Below, in pieces: positions 22,453 through 34,409 of a DNA stretch of 64,000 nt; position 1 is the first letter of the stretch, and each line of letters opens with the position of its first letter. This DNA is from Orobanche coerulescens. Lineage: Eukaryota > Streptophyta > Magnoliopsida > Lamiales > Orobanchaceae. The DNA lies in contig CM065814.1 in assembly GCA_033398695.1 (NCBI GenBank), positions 79,068,358 to 79,132,357 on the forward strand. The letters are read 5' to 3'. Below the pieces are notes generated by a model, which worked only from the letters and a program-made list of their open reading frames with translations, made no database searches and was not told where the DNA came from. The position numbers were made by a program, and so were the translations under genes.

Positions 22453-23849
22453 TGTAGGTCACAAGTCGTCCAGGAACAAGTCTAGAGGGGGGGGGGGGGG
22501 GTGAATAGACTTGTTGAAACTCTTGAACTCTTTTTCCGAAGAGTGAGTTTCTTCAGCTGATAGTCAAACAAATGACTTGGAGTCGTTTGTTCTTGGATAA
22601 GTGCGGAAGTCAGCTGATGACGAATATAAATTAATCTTAATGAAACACTTAACAATGTATGCAGCAGTTAGAGTATGATGCGGTAAAGCATTAAATAACA
22701 CGAGCGATTATAGTGGTCTCGGAGGTGGGGTAATCCTCTACTAATCCACTTTTCTCCAAACTATTGGAGATGAATTCACTATAATTTTCAACCGGTGATA
22801 AATATTACGGTGATTCACTACACTACAATGACTTCCAACGGTGGAATTCCGTGCCGTTGTACACACACTTGGCCCTTGCACCTCTTGATCCTCGATCCTC
22901 GGATGCCTTCTGATCACTTACTTCAACCAGTGAAGTACCCGTACACAAGATTTATAGACAAGAGTGTTTGTCTTCTCCAACTTAAGAGCTTCCTTGAATA
23001 TGAACTTTTTGGATCTGCTCTTTTCACGATGCTATTTGATTGCTTGAGATTGCTTTGTTTGCTTTGATCGCTAGAGTATATGTTCGCCATTAGTTGCTCG
23101 ATTTCAAATCTTGAGATATATATAGATCACGATCTCGAGCTTCTTCCTTGTAGCCGTTGCAAATCGAACAAATCCGTCCGTTGGAGGAGACTTCATTGTT
23201 TAATCTTTTACGAGCGTTGCAATTTGGATTCCCATTATTTTATTTTATCTTCCGACCGTTGTGATGACTTACGCATGTGGCGCGAATCTTTTGAATATAA
23301 AAGGATTAAAGTCTTCACGGTGGGTCGGGATGATTTAAATAAATCATATCTCTTGCGAGAATCACTCCAATTTGTCTCTTCACGTTGCATGTGAGCTTTC
23401 CGTAATATTTGACTTTTCAAAGCATGCGACGTGGACTTGGAGTACTAAATTTGTAGTTGAGTAGGTGATGTGCGGCTTACATCTCTGCAGTAGGTCTTCT
23501 CATTTACATTCCTTTGTTTGAGACTTGTCGATCGGGTGACTTCCACAGGTACCTTGGGCTGCATCTGGTCAAACTTCTCTGATAAAATTTAGTTGACCGA
23601 GCTACTCATTTGAGTCATTTGTACTTCTCTGATGGACTAGGTGTACTTTAGTACTTAGCCGATTTTCACTAACTAACTTTGGCCTACTGAAGATACTCAT
23701 TTGGTTCTTCTTTACAATTTGCCAAGTTTTATACTTAACGTATTTTGGCATGGAAGATACTCATTTGGTTCTTCCTTACATTTTGCCAATTAATAAACAT
23801 TTGATTTTAAATTAATGACATCATCAAAATCTAACAAGTATTCCTAACA
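22453..23849 (-). repeat. 3' LTR of copia element G
   Basis: 1397 bp, paired with 33000-34409. It contains a run of about fifteen G near 22488 where the other LTR has about eight. Many sites that read CTG, CAG or GGCTG in the 5' LTR read CG or ATTTG here; see findings. Confidence 0.92.
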
Positions 23850-23866
23850 AATTCCCCCTATTTTGA
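23850..23866 (-). other. Polypurine tract of copia element G
   Basis: On the minus strand AAAATAGGGGGAATT directly precedes the TGTTAGG start of the 3' LTR; the standard plus-strand primer for reverse transcription. Confidence 0.85.
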
Positions 23867-24067
23867 TGATGGCAAAACTAAGTAAGAAATCAAATAACCA
23901 AGTCTGCACTTAGGTGCGAGACAAAAACTGAAATCAGTCTAATATTGAGACAACTGGAAAATTGTCATTCAACAGACTGTTCATAAAACTTTCTGACTTC
24001 ATTGAAATTTTACAAGAATGTTTTAAGTACAGAAAATAAATTACAAGCAAGAAAAATAATTAAAAGA

Positions 24068-25262
24068 TCATCTGCCTCTTCCTCTGCCTCTTCTAATAGG
24101 CTGCTTGGCAGGCTTGAATGGTTTGGCTCCGATAGGTCTTACCTTGACTGGAGCAAGGCCATATTTTCTTTTCACCACGAGTGCTGCGAAATCCTGCTCC
24201 TGCTGAGATCTGAATTTGTTCTCAAGGCACACTAGCTTGATTTCCTTCTGAAGTTGTAGCTCATCAAGTTCACCATCCATGCGGATTGGTGCTTCTTGAC
24301 TACGAATGAAGGGATCATAGGAAAAGCTTTTTGCTCTTTAGCGTGCTTCTTGAGAAACGGCAAAGCTTGGGATGAACTTCTTCCATCCGGTTTATGAAAA
24401 TCTCTGTGGGAGAGTTTGTCATCTTGAAGTAGTTCCCGGACATAATAGTCTCGATGAACCTTTTCCTAGCGACTCCCCACATTTCAAGAGCTTGAATGGG
24501 CGAAATCCTCAACATACCATAGCTCCAACCCTTCCCATTCAAGAGTAGGTTCAAAGCCGCTTGGTCCTTCTTCTTTTCCTACAGTGAGTCACCTGGTCTT
24601 GTGATCTGACTTCCTTCCTCTTTAGGCTAGAGGGTCCTTCAATCTGAGGGACATCTTGCTTCTTCTTACTTCTGATTTCTCTCTCTTCCCCCTGAATCCT
24701 CTCTTCCCCCTTTTTGCCAGCATCAATAAGGGTTGTCAACTGTTGTTCCATGCGGCTCATCCAATCAGACATGCCAAAAGGCATTCTGTTGTTTGTAGGA
24801 GGAGGAGGCTGAGCGATCTCTCTCTGAAGTAGGGTGTCAATCTTGGCATTTATGGTATGAAGGTCAGGAGTGACCTGAGTTGACAGCAGCTCCCCAATGG
24901 TGTCTCTGACAATTTGCTTGATCATCTCAGTCATGGTAGGTGATAACTGAGCTGATGGGAAGTGTTCTCCTGATCCTTCAGCAAGGGAGCGACTAGACTG
25001 CAGGCTCCTGGCTGCAGCCGGTAGGTCAGATTGAGTTTTCTCAGGGTCACGACACAGAGTCTTCGCCCGGCTGCATCTAGGTAGTGTACAGCGAGCACAA
25101 CAATCCTATCTGCAGCTGCATGAGTTGCCTCTGGCTCTGGCTCTGGCTCTTTGGCTCCTTCTCTTTCTCCTTCTTCCCTTTCTTCTTCTCTAGATTTTTC
25201 TTTCTGTTTTTCCTCATCTTTTCCTTTTTCTTCTTCCTTTTCTTGTTCTGCTCCTCCTTCAC

Positions 25263-25302
<40 letters not shown>

Positions 25303-27062
25303 TTTATCATCATCTTTCTCTTTCTTTTCTCCTTCATCATCTTCATCCTCCTTATCTTCTTCATCTTTTTCCTACTCTACTTCTTCTCCTTCTTCCTCAT
25401 CTCCTTCATCAGCAACTTCTTCTGTTTTCTCAATCTCCTCTGTTTGTTTTTCAACTGGTATATTTTCTTCAGATTCTTTTTCTTCTTCATTCTCTTCAAC
25501 CAAATTGATAACTTCATTGTTTCCATTAATTTCTTCAATCCTAATCTCCTGTTCTACTTCCTCCTCTTCCTCCTCTCCAAAATCACCATTAAAAATACTT
25601 AACATAATAGAGTGGATAAAGTGGTCCATGTTTGTCTCAAAGTGTGACATGAACCAGTTATCCTGGAGGAGTAAAACTAAATCTGACTCTTTGCAAAAAT
25701 TAGTCAGAACATCTTCAGTGGCTTGGGGATATTCCCAACCACTAGTTTCAACAAAGGTCTGAAAATTTGTAAAAGACATGGTTTTGAGGGTTTTCCACTC
25801 TTTAAAAATATTTACAAAGGAGTGTTTTTCTGCTTGTGGTTTGACAAGCTGAAGTTGCTCAATAGAGAGATTAAAAGTATTATTTTCTAAAAGATTGAAA
25901 GTGTAATCGCCGGGAATAGAGATAACAAGACTGCTTCCTCTTCTTCGGTTATGTACCTTTGGAGGTGTAATAACGGGTACAATTCGAGTTTCGGTATCAG
26001 TGCGAGGCGGTCGGGTGGTAGTGATTGGGTGATGGGCTTGTATGGTGCTCAGTGCTCCCCTTCGCCGAATCGCAACTTCCTTGGCCTCTTTGGAGAGGGT
26101 TCGGGTGATATTTGCGAGTTAGAAGGTCCTTCAGAAGTGGTCCCGTCTCTTGAATCGGATGGCGATTGGTGTATCGTCAGACTCATTCTCGGACTCGACT
26201 GCAGTTTCGATCTCAGCTGCAGGTTGGTCCGAGTCTGATAAATCGTATCTTGGGTAATAGCTTGAGTCTGGCAAATCCTTCAACAACTGGGCTGCTCTCC
26301 CAGTGACTCCAACCTTCTTCTTGTCATGGTCCATGTGACCTAGCCTCTTGTTTGGGTGGAAAGGGTCAATGTTTCCCTTTGCCACTCCAATTTTCTCCAA
26401 CAACCAACTAAGATGCGTTCCGAACGCCAACTTAGTTTTGAATTTCTTCTCACCTTCAAGCCATTCGACCTTGTTCACCTCGCGAACAAGTTGCCTGAAA
26501 ATATAATCCGCCCAATCAACTTCTTCTTCTTGAATTAACGCACCCAACACCATGAATTTGGATGATGACAGTTGGTCATAGCTTCCTGCCATCCCCATCA
26601 CTATCTTGTTTGTGATGTCCAAAGCAACTCGATAAATCCTTTTCAACTCATTCCTCTTCGCTGTAAACTTCAACTTCTCAGGGATATTTTCGATTTTGAT
26701 CGTCTTCCAGGTTTCGGCGGGTGATTGTTTAAGAGCTTCGACTGCCAAGCCGCGATGTTTCATTCCGAATACGGAACGGATCTTCTCTCGATCTATGGTG
26801 ATAGGAACTCCGCCGACCGTTTGTTAATCCGTCTTTGAATCAGAGAGGCATTACGATAAAATTCGACGACATCTTCCTTGAACAAATGTTGCGGGTTGAT
26901 GTCGAGAAATGGGTAGATTCCGTTCAACTTCATCGCCCGGATTAAGTTGAGCATATCGAAGTCCTCTAGATTCGCTTCCAATAAACCTTCGAAGTCGACG
27001 ACCATGGAGTAGATGACTTGATCCTTCACCGCCTTCAAGTTTACTCCTTCAAAAGATGCCAT
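24068..27062 (-). pseudogene. Extra ORF (ORF3) after copia pol, fragmented
   Basis: Between pol and the 3' LTR lies about 3 kb of broken coding sequence on the element strand. It starts MASFEGVNLKAVKDQVIYS (27062). The 26763-26131 segment has a helical pattern (DITNKIVMGMAGSYDQLSSS, EEEVDWADYIFRQLV) reminiscent of the 'putative plant transposon protein' family. Then comes 25779-25372 (MSFTNFQTFVETSGWEYP) turning into a very acidic Glu/Asp region that includes a poly-Asp run from the GAT repeat at 25267-25303. It continues with a Pro-rich segment and coiled coil (24934-24551) and ends in a basic RRGRGRGR tail at 24068. Stops and frameshifts separate the pieces. Sireviruses often carry an env-like ORF here, but no signal peptide or membrane segment was recognised, so the role is unknown. 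Confidence 0.6.
25265..25304 (+). repeat. (ATC)n / (GAT)n microsatellite
   Basis: About twelve CAT/ATC units. In the minus-strand ORF3 reading frame it encodes poly-Asp within a Glu/Asp/Lys-rich domain, so it is probably a coding repeat expansion. Confidence 0.9.
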
Positions 27063-27599
27063 TTCTGCAGAAGAATTTTAGGATTTTTAGTGTATATTTT
27101 GCTCTGTAAATTCTAGGGTTTCTGAACGCGTAAAGAGGAAAGTGAAAGGTTTTCTTCCTTATAAAGAAGATGAAAGGACGTTTGGATTAGTTTATTATAA
27201 ATTTAAACGGTGGTACGCCTTTTCATATTCTTTTGAATTTCAAATTTGAATCGGTGGCCCCATTTAAAATTTGACGGTTGATTCTGATTGGCCACCGTAG
27301 AGGTTAATTAAATAGGCGTGTGACGCGTGTATTTAAAATTGCCACTTGGCTAATAAAGATGTATATTTTAAATGCCATTTTAGCCAAAATAATATTTATA
27401 AATGTGGCAGATATTAATTAAAAATTAGAGGTCAGTTTAGAGAACTTAGCTGGTCTGATTTCGTTGACTGTTGACCACTCTGCAAGTGAGTTTGACTTCT
27501 GCTTTGGTATTACGTATGACTAAGTTGCTTCGTCGGCCTTCGTCTTCTACTTTGCATCGGCTTAGGTGATTCTGAGGGTCGTCCTTCCTTCAACTTGCT

Positions 27600-29300
27600 T
27601 GAACTAGATTCCCAATCTAGTAATCCAAGGTCTGCTAAGCTCTAGGAATCTTTCTTCTGGCAATGGTTTGGTGAAGATGTCGGCTATTTGGTAGTCTGTC
27701 CGACTCTTTCAACTCTAACCCTTTTGTTAAGTACATGGTCTCGAATGAAATGGTGCTTAACGTCAATGTGCTTCGTCCTTGAGTGCAAAACCGGATTGTT
27801 GGTTATTGCAATAGCACTATTGTTGTCACACCATATTGGAACTTCGTTGGCAATATCGTAGTCCCTTAAGCGTTGTCGATCCATAGAATTTGTGCACTGT
27901 GACTACTGCGGCTAGGTATTCGACTCTGTAGTGGAGATAGAGTTAGAAACACCTTCTTGCTAAACCAGGATATCAGTCTGGTTCCTAGGAATTGACACGT
28001 TCCACTAGTGCTCTTCCTATTGATTTTGCATCCTGCGAAATCCGCATCTGAGTATCCTGATAGCTCGAAGTTGTCATCCTTTGGGTACCACAGTCCAACA
28101 TTAATTGTAGACTTTAGGTACTTAATTATTCTCTTAGCTGCATCTAGGTGTGATTGCTTCGGCTTGGACTGGAATCTTGCACAAACTCCAACTGCATAAG
28201 ATATGTCTGGCCTGCTTGCAGTTAGGTACAGAAGAGATCCGATGAGTCCTCTGTAGTGGGTTGAGTCCACTGATATGCCTGCCTCGTCTGCATCCAGGTG
28301 AGTACTTGTGCTCATTGGGATTCTTGCGGGCTTGGCTGATTCCATTCCATATCTCTTGATAAGATCCCTGGTATACTTTGCTTGGTTGATGAAAATTCCT
28401 TTTTCCATCTGCTTAACTTGTAATCCGAGAAAGAAGTTAAGCTTTCCCATCATACTCATCTCAAATTCTCCTTGCATGAGGTTGGAGAATTTCTCGCATA
28501 GTTCAGGATTGGTTGACCCGAATATGATGTCATCCACATAAATATGAACTATTAAAATGTGGCCTTCGTGTTCCACTCTGAATAGGGTCTTGTCCACTTT
28601 TCCCTTGCAAAATCCATTTTTCTCAAGAAACACAGACAGTGTTTCATACCATGCTCTCGGTGCTTGCTTGAGTCCATACAGAGCCTTCAATGCCTTATAG
28701 ACTTTGTCTCCTTTGACAAAACACAGGGTTGCTCTACATAGACTTCTTCTTCTAGGACTCCATTCGAAACGCACTTTTCACATCCATCAGTAAACTTCAA
28801 AATCCTTGAATGCGGCATATGCAAGGAATAGTCGATGGCTTCTAATCTTGCAACAGTGCATAAGTTTCATCAAAATCTATTCCCTCACCTTTGTGCATAT
28901 CCTTTTGCTACGAGTCGGCTTTATTCCTAACAACGACTCCGTCTTCATCACTCTTGTTTTTATACACCCATTTGGTGCCAATAACTTTCTTGTGATCGAG
29001 TGCATGCATTAGTTCCCAAACTTTGTTTCTCTCCATCTGCTCGATTCCTCTTGCATGGAATTAATCCATGAATAATCTTCCAAGGCTTGTTGTAGTCTTG
29101 GGTTCAATTTGTGACATGAAACATGAGAACATCGCCATTCCTGTTTGGTAGAGTTGACTGTCTTGTCTTGACTCCATCGATCAACTTTCCGATGATTTCC
29201 GAATTGGATGATCCTTAAGCCATTTGGGGATCTCGTCCTCTTGGGTTTGTTCCCCTGTTGGATTGCTCTGGTGGTTATCTGCATCTGTTTGGATTCAGTG
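27600..29300 (-). pseudogene. Copia G reverse transcriptase and RNase H, broken
   Basis: The N-terminal RT part is at about 29060-28900 (KVIGTKWVYKNK). The main block 28774-27866 contains YKALKALYGLKQAPRAWY, the catalytic IYVDDIIFGSTN, the LNFFLGLQVKQ block, SLLYLTASRPDISYAVG and the start of RNase H (DADFAGCKINRKSTSGTCQFLG). The RNase H end is at 27884-27684 (WCDNNSAIAITNNPVLHSR, then the KHIDVKHHFIRD motif). The pieces are separated by frameshifts near 28770 and 27880. Motifs are well preserved, which suggests an insertion that is not very old or small sequence errors. Confidence 0.88.
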
Positions 29301-29839
29301 CGCAACTAGATCGGCTACGCCTTGTCATCTGCGGCTTGGTTACGAACTACGGATGAGTCTTTATGCTGCTCATTTAGGTCTTCTTGGCCGGCAAGCTGGA
29401 TCGAGATAGGTTTGGTGTTCTGTCGATCTGCGGTTGGGTCTTCATCATTGCGGTTGGGTCATCGGTGATCTGCAGTGAGTCCACCATTCCGAGTGTCATG
29501 TACAATGACTTCTTCAAGGTTCTTGACTTGAGCTTGTTCTCAATTTGCTCAAGTTGTTTCTGTACTCAACGGTAGATTCATCAAAAACAACATGGGGTGT
29601 TTCTTCCACAACTAAGGTTCTTTTGTTAAAAACTCTATATGCCTTGCTTCTTTGGGAATATCCCATAAATAGACCATCGTCGCTTTAGCATCAAAGGCAT
29701 TTAGTGTGTTTTACCGTTGTTGTGGATGAAACACTTACAACCAAAAACATGAAAGTAAGCAACGGTAGGAGTTCTATTATTCCAAACCTCATAGGAGTTT
29801 TGCCATGTCTCCCTACTATCATACTCATGTTAGGTGTGG

Positions 29840-31240
29840 CGGTGTGTTAACGGCTTGACCCCGAACCTCTTAGGTAGGTCATACGCAATCATGGACCTTC
29901 TTTGCTTCCTTCGAGTTGTTCCTTCTTTCAACAACACCATTCTGCTGGGCGTCACATTGCGAGAGCTCATCTTTGGATCCCATTCGATCGCTGAAATTAG
30001 TTATCGCCTTGTTGAGAAACTCTCCTCCTCTATCCGATCTGATCTTGATTATGGAGAGGGATTTCTCATTCTGGATCCTTCTCGGCGGCTCGTAGCTTGG
30101 TCGTGGTTTCACTTTTCTTGAATAGAAAAATGATCCAAGTGTACCTTGAATAATCATCTACAATCACAAGAGCATGCTTTCTGCCGCTCAAAGTCCTTGG
30201 CTTGATAGGACCAAATAGATCCATGTGGAGTAGATCTAAGATCCTTGTTGTGAGCGTTGTAGGTGGCGGCTTGAATGATGCCTTGATGCCTTTCCCTTGA
30301 CATGCATCACGAGTGCTTCCTTCTTGAATACTTCATTTGGAAGTCCTCGACCGGCTCCGAGAGCTAATCTTGTTGATGGCTTTGAAGTTTAGGTGACATA
30401 GTCTTTTGTGCCACGACCATCCATTCTCGGCTACGGTCTTGGATAGAAAACAGAGTTAGGTGTTCTGTGTTCCAATCAATCATGTATACATCTCTTCTTG
30501 AAACCTTGTAGCTTTATTTCTCCGGATAAGATGTCTATCACCATACACTTCAAGATGGTGAAGACTACTAGATTCTTCTCGTCGCGAAGCGGCTTATGCT
30601 CGGGAGGTTGTATTTGAGTCCTTTGACATAATGAACTTTGGATATTACAATGTTTCCTCGGTGCGACTCTCCAAAGCCTTTTGTCTGTCCTCTAGAGCTA
30701 TCTCCAAAGGTTACATCGGGACCTCTTTCTTTGATATATTTGGTCAACATCTTCTTGTTCCCGGTCATATGCCTTGAGCATCCAGTCTACAAACCATTCT
30801 TCACCTCCAAAATTTGAGCTTGAGGAGATGTGGTTGTAGTCCTTCCACCTTTTACGCAATTAAACAAGCGAGATTTAGGTACCCAAATTTGTGTGGGTCC
30901 TTTGGGGTTAGTTGGTTTCCTGGAGAATTGATTTCTCCTTGGATTATGAAACTTGTTATTATTATTATTATAACCCTTATAAGGTGCCTGTGGTCGAGGT
31001 CTAAATCTCCTGGTTGGATTGTATACCGGATATTCCTCAAAATAGTGTGGGCCATTTCTAAATCTAGGCTGAGACCATTTGTTAAACCTTTGTGGTCTCC
31101 ACACTTGTTCATTTTGATAATTTGGATAACCTTGAGGTTTCCATCTGCCCCTCCCATTATGAAATCTATTTTTGGGGAGTTGTTGGTAATAGTGGGCATG
31201 TTATGCAGAATTTCTTGCTTTTGCACAGGCCTTTGCCTAG
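29840..31240 (-). pseudogene. Copia G protease and integrase, broken
   Basis: An Asn-rich linker and QIWVPKSRLFNCV (about 30860) precede the protease. The expected DSGCSRHMTGN motif at about 30785 has lost bases, but the MTGNKKML end is intact (30768). The zinc-binding pre-integrase segment (WHKRLCHLNF) is at about 30400. The integrase core has IRSDRGGEFLNKAI (about 30060) and QQNGVVERRN (about 29940), which hold the second Asp and the Glu of the DDE triad. The rest to 29300 is too damaged to place. Order PR-IN-RT is diagnostic of copia. Confidence 0.82.
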
Positions 31241-31464
31241 TCACTGTCTTGGTGGGTATGCGGTGTAACTTATTGCGGCTGAGACGTTTGACTTATTTGT
31301 TGCTGTTTTTGAAAATCGGTTTATACAGGCTCGTGATCGAGACCATTGTTTCTCCCTTGATAAACTTGGTTTGAGAACTAGAGGAGTGTGAGAATCATAT
31401 CAAGGCCCGATTTGGTATATAATGACCTTTTATAGGAACACAATACGCCCACAGTTGAAGATGC

Positions 31465-32922
31465 CTACAGGTAGGTTATTTCCAGCGACTGAGTTTTATT
31501 TATCTGTGCCAGCTTAGTAAACTCAGCTTTGGCATGAGCAAGTGCAGCTGACTTTTCTTTAAGTAAAATATTTAGCCGATCTATCTCAGCTGTATTGACA
31601 CTTGCCTGGTTTTTAAAATCAGCTGTAGTTGTCTCAACCTTATTTAAATCTAGGCTGAGTTTTTCGAAATCATTTTTCAGCTGCCTATTCTCATCTTGCA
31701 GCTGAGTCTTCTCTGCTGATACAGCTTGGTGTGCAGATTTAAGTGTTTCAAAATCTTTGAATAATTGATTTACCGATTCATGTAAATCCATATCTTGTGA
31801 CATGGCTGAGCTATTATTTGAACCGGTAGGTTTAGAGGTTACCTCTTCATCAGCCAAGTTTGCCATCAGGCAATCATACTCCTCGTCTTCATCAGAAAAG
31901 AAACCGCCGCTTGATTCGACATGCTCCTGGTCTTCTCCGATGAGAGCTTTTCTTCTGTCTTCCTTTCTGCCCACCTCCTTCTTGGTTTCGTCCTTCTTGA
32001 GCTCGGGACAATCCATCTGGATGTGTCCTATTTTGTGACAGTTGTAGCATTCAACTTTCCAGCTTCCGGCCTTCTGGTTCCTTCTTGGATTCTCCTTGTA
32101 GTTTTTCTTATACTTGGAGTACTTCTTTCTGAAATTGCTGAACCTTTGCATTATGAAAGCCATTTCTTCCTCAAAATCTAGTGGATTTGGAGGTTTCACA
32201 TCAGATAAGCTCTTAGCAGGGGACTCAGTGCAAATGCGATTCCCTTCTCTGCGAGCTCGATTGAGGATGAGCTTGGAAGCTCGAACTCATAAGCCTTTAG
32301 ATCGAAGAAACGACTCCTGAATTTTTATCTTATTCAGGTCTTTGGACTCTCTCATAGCTACAGCCTTCATGCTCCATTCGGGATTTAGAGATCTGAGGAC
32401 CTTTAGTGCCATTTCCCTGTTGCCATAGGTTTTGCCCAGGGAATTGATCTCATTGATGATTTCAGTGAACCTTGTGTCCACTTGGTCTATTGATTCACCA
32501 TTCTTCATTTTAAAGTTGTCAAACTTTTGGATAGCTATTGACAACTTGTTTTCCTTGATGAGCTCCGTTCCTTCACACATTAGAGCTAATGTGTCCCAAA
32601 TCTCTTTGGCATTCTTACAATTTTTGATCTTGACCATTGTGGATTTGTCAAGAGTTTGGTATAGCACATCTCTGGCCCTGTTGTCAAGATTGGCCAGCTT
32701 TCTCTCTTCGGGGGTCAGCTCCGTTCTCTTCTTAGGAATCTTTTCGGGCCTCCCAGCTGCGATCTCCTCGGTTGTGTTGTCCTTCTCGAAAATGAACGGG
32801 CCGTCTTCAATGATGCACCACATGTCGTCATGGATTGAAGATAAGTGTGCCTGCATTCTTATCTTCCAGAGATCATACTCGTCAACTGAAAAGACAGGTA
32901 GTCTAGAGTGCATGCGTTCCAT
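31465..32922 (-). pseudogene. Copia G gag with zinc knuckle and coiled coil
   Basis: Starts at minus-strand ATG 32922 (MERMHSRLPVFSVDEYDLW); an upstream in-frame Met lies in the LTR and is unlikely. The N-terminal part has the UBN2-type copia gag pattern (AKEIWDTL, MKNGESIDQVDTRFTEIINE, MALKVLRSLNPEW, MRESKDLNKIKI). A frameshift/stop occurs at about 32287. It then resumes (VKPPNPLDFEEEMAFIMQRF), with one CCHC knuckle CYNCHKIGHIQMDC at about 32040 and a long C-terminal coiled coil to 31465. Length is about 485 residues. Gag packages the element RNA. The coiled-coil tail is seen in Sireviruses. Confidence 0.88.
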
Positions 32923-32984
32923 TATAAAGTGAGAGATAAGATATATATCTAGTATAGATCTGGTTCGTGAAAAAATGAACCAAC

Positions 32985-32999
32985 CTCTCCGATACCACT
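32985..32999 (-). other. Copia G primer-binding site
   Basis: On the minus strand TGGTATCGGAGAG follows the 5' LTR end after two or three bases; initiator-tRNA-Met type. Confidence 0.85.
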
Positions 33000-34409
33000 T
33001 GTAGGTCACAAGTCGTCCAGGAACAAGTCTAGGGGGGGTGAATAGACTTGTTGAAACTCTTGAACTCTTTTTCCGAAGAGTGAGTTTCTTCAGCTGATAG
33101 TCAAACAAATGACTTGGAGTCGTGTGTTGGTGGATAAGTGCGGAAGTCAGCGGTTGTCGAATATAAAATAATATTTTTTAAACACATAAAAATGTATGCG
33201 TAGCTAGAGTATGATGCGGTAAAGCATAAATAACACAGGCAGTTATAGTGGTCTCAGAGGTGGGGTAATCCTCTACTAATCCACTTTTCTCCAAACCAGT
33301 TGGAGATGAATTCACTATAATTTTCAACCAGTGATAAATATTACAGTGATTCACTACACACTACAACAGCTTCCAACCAGTGGAATTCCGTGCCGTTGTA
33401 CACACACTTGACTGCCTTACACCTCTTGATCCTCGATCCTCGGATGCCTTTACAGTCACTTACTTCAACCAGTGAAGTACCCCGTACTCAAGATTTATAG
33501 ACAAGAGTGTTTGTCTTCTCCAACTTAAAAGCTTCCTTAAATATGAACTTTTTGGATCTGCTCTTTTCACGATGCTATTTGATTGCTTGAGATTGCTTTG
33601 TTTGCTTTGATCGCTAGAGTATATGTTCGCACCGGTAGTTGCTCAGTTTCAAATCTTCAGATATATATAGATCACGATCTCTGAGCTTCTTCCTTGTAGC
33701 CGTTGCAAATCTGAACAAATCCGTCCGTTGGAGGGAGACTTCATTGTTTAATCTTTTCTGAACGTTGCAAGGCTGGATTCCCATTATTTTATTTTATCTT
33801 CCGACCGTTGTGATGACTTCTGCATGTGAGCGCCGAATCTTTTGAATATAAAAGGATTAAAGTCTTCACGGTGGGTCAGGATGATTTAAATAAATCATAT
33901 CTCTTGCGGGAATCACTCCAATTTGTCTCTTCACGTTGCATGTGAGCTTTCCGTAATATTTGACTTTTCAAAGCATGCTGACGTGGACTTGGAGTACTAG
34001 GCTGTAGTTGAGTAGGCTGATGTGCAGCTTACATCTCTGCAGGTAGGTCTTCTCGGCTGTTCACTGTTTGAGACTTGTCTGATCAGGTGACTTCCCTGAG
34101 GTACCTTGGCTGCAGTCTGGTCAAACTTCTCTGATAAAATTTAGTTGACCAGAGCTACTCTGACTGGAGTCGGCTGTACTTCTCTGATGGACTAGGCTGT
34201 ACTTTAGTACTTAGCCGATTTTCAGCCTAACTAACTTTGGCCTACAGAAGATACTCATTTGGTTCTTCTTTACAATTTGCCAAGTTTTATACTTAACGTA
34301 TTTTGGCCTATGGAAGATACTCATTTGGTTCTTCCTTACATTTTGCCAATTAATAAACATTTGATTTTAAATTAATGACATCATCAAAATCTAACAAGTA
34401 TTCCTAACA
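33000..34409 (-). repeat. 5' LTR of copia element G
   Basis: 1410 bp, TGTTAGGAATAC to GACCTACA on the minus strand. It is paired with 22453-23849. Its CAG/CTG-rich reading is probably the ancestral one because several of these sites form sensible repeats and coding contexts. Confidence 0.92.

Larger units (their letters stand above)
22453..34409 (-). mobile_element. Element G: Ty1/copia Sirevirus-like element
   Basis: 11,957 bp on the minus strand between LTRs 33000-34409 (5') and 22453-23849 (3'). LTRs start TGTTAGGAATAC and end GACCTACA on the coding strand. Target duplication GTTGA (34410-34414), with the left copy now GTTCA (22448-22452); the uninterrupted site is present in F at about 41504. 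A large gag with zinc knuckle and C-terminal coiled coil, copia domain order PR-IN-RT-RH, and a long extra ORF after pol fit the Sirevirus (SIRE/Maximus) group. Confidence 0.9.

Noticed and set aside
22488..22501. Run of about fifteen G in the left copia LTR
   Set aside because: The right LTR has about eight; homopolymer length is unreliable, so no structure (such as a quadruplex) is claimed.
25077..25762. Plus-strand frames rich in Phe/Ser and a minus-strand frame with a long Met run at about 25265-25303
   Set aside because: They are shadows of the Glu/Asp-rich minus-strand copia ORF3 over a GAT repeat; only the frame giving poly-Asp fits the flanking protein.
32432..32932. 166-residue plus-strand frame
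   Set aside because: Antisense shadow of copia gag.
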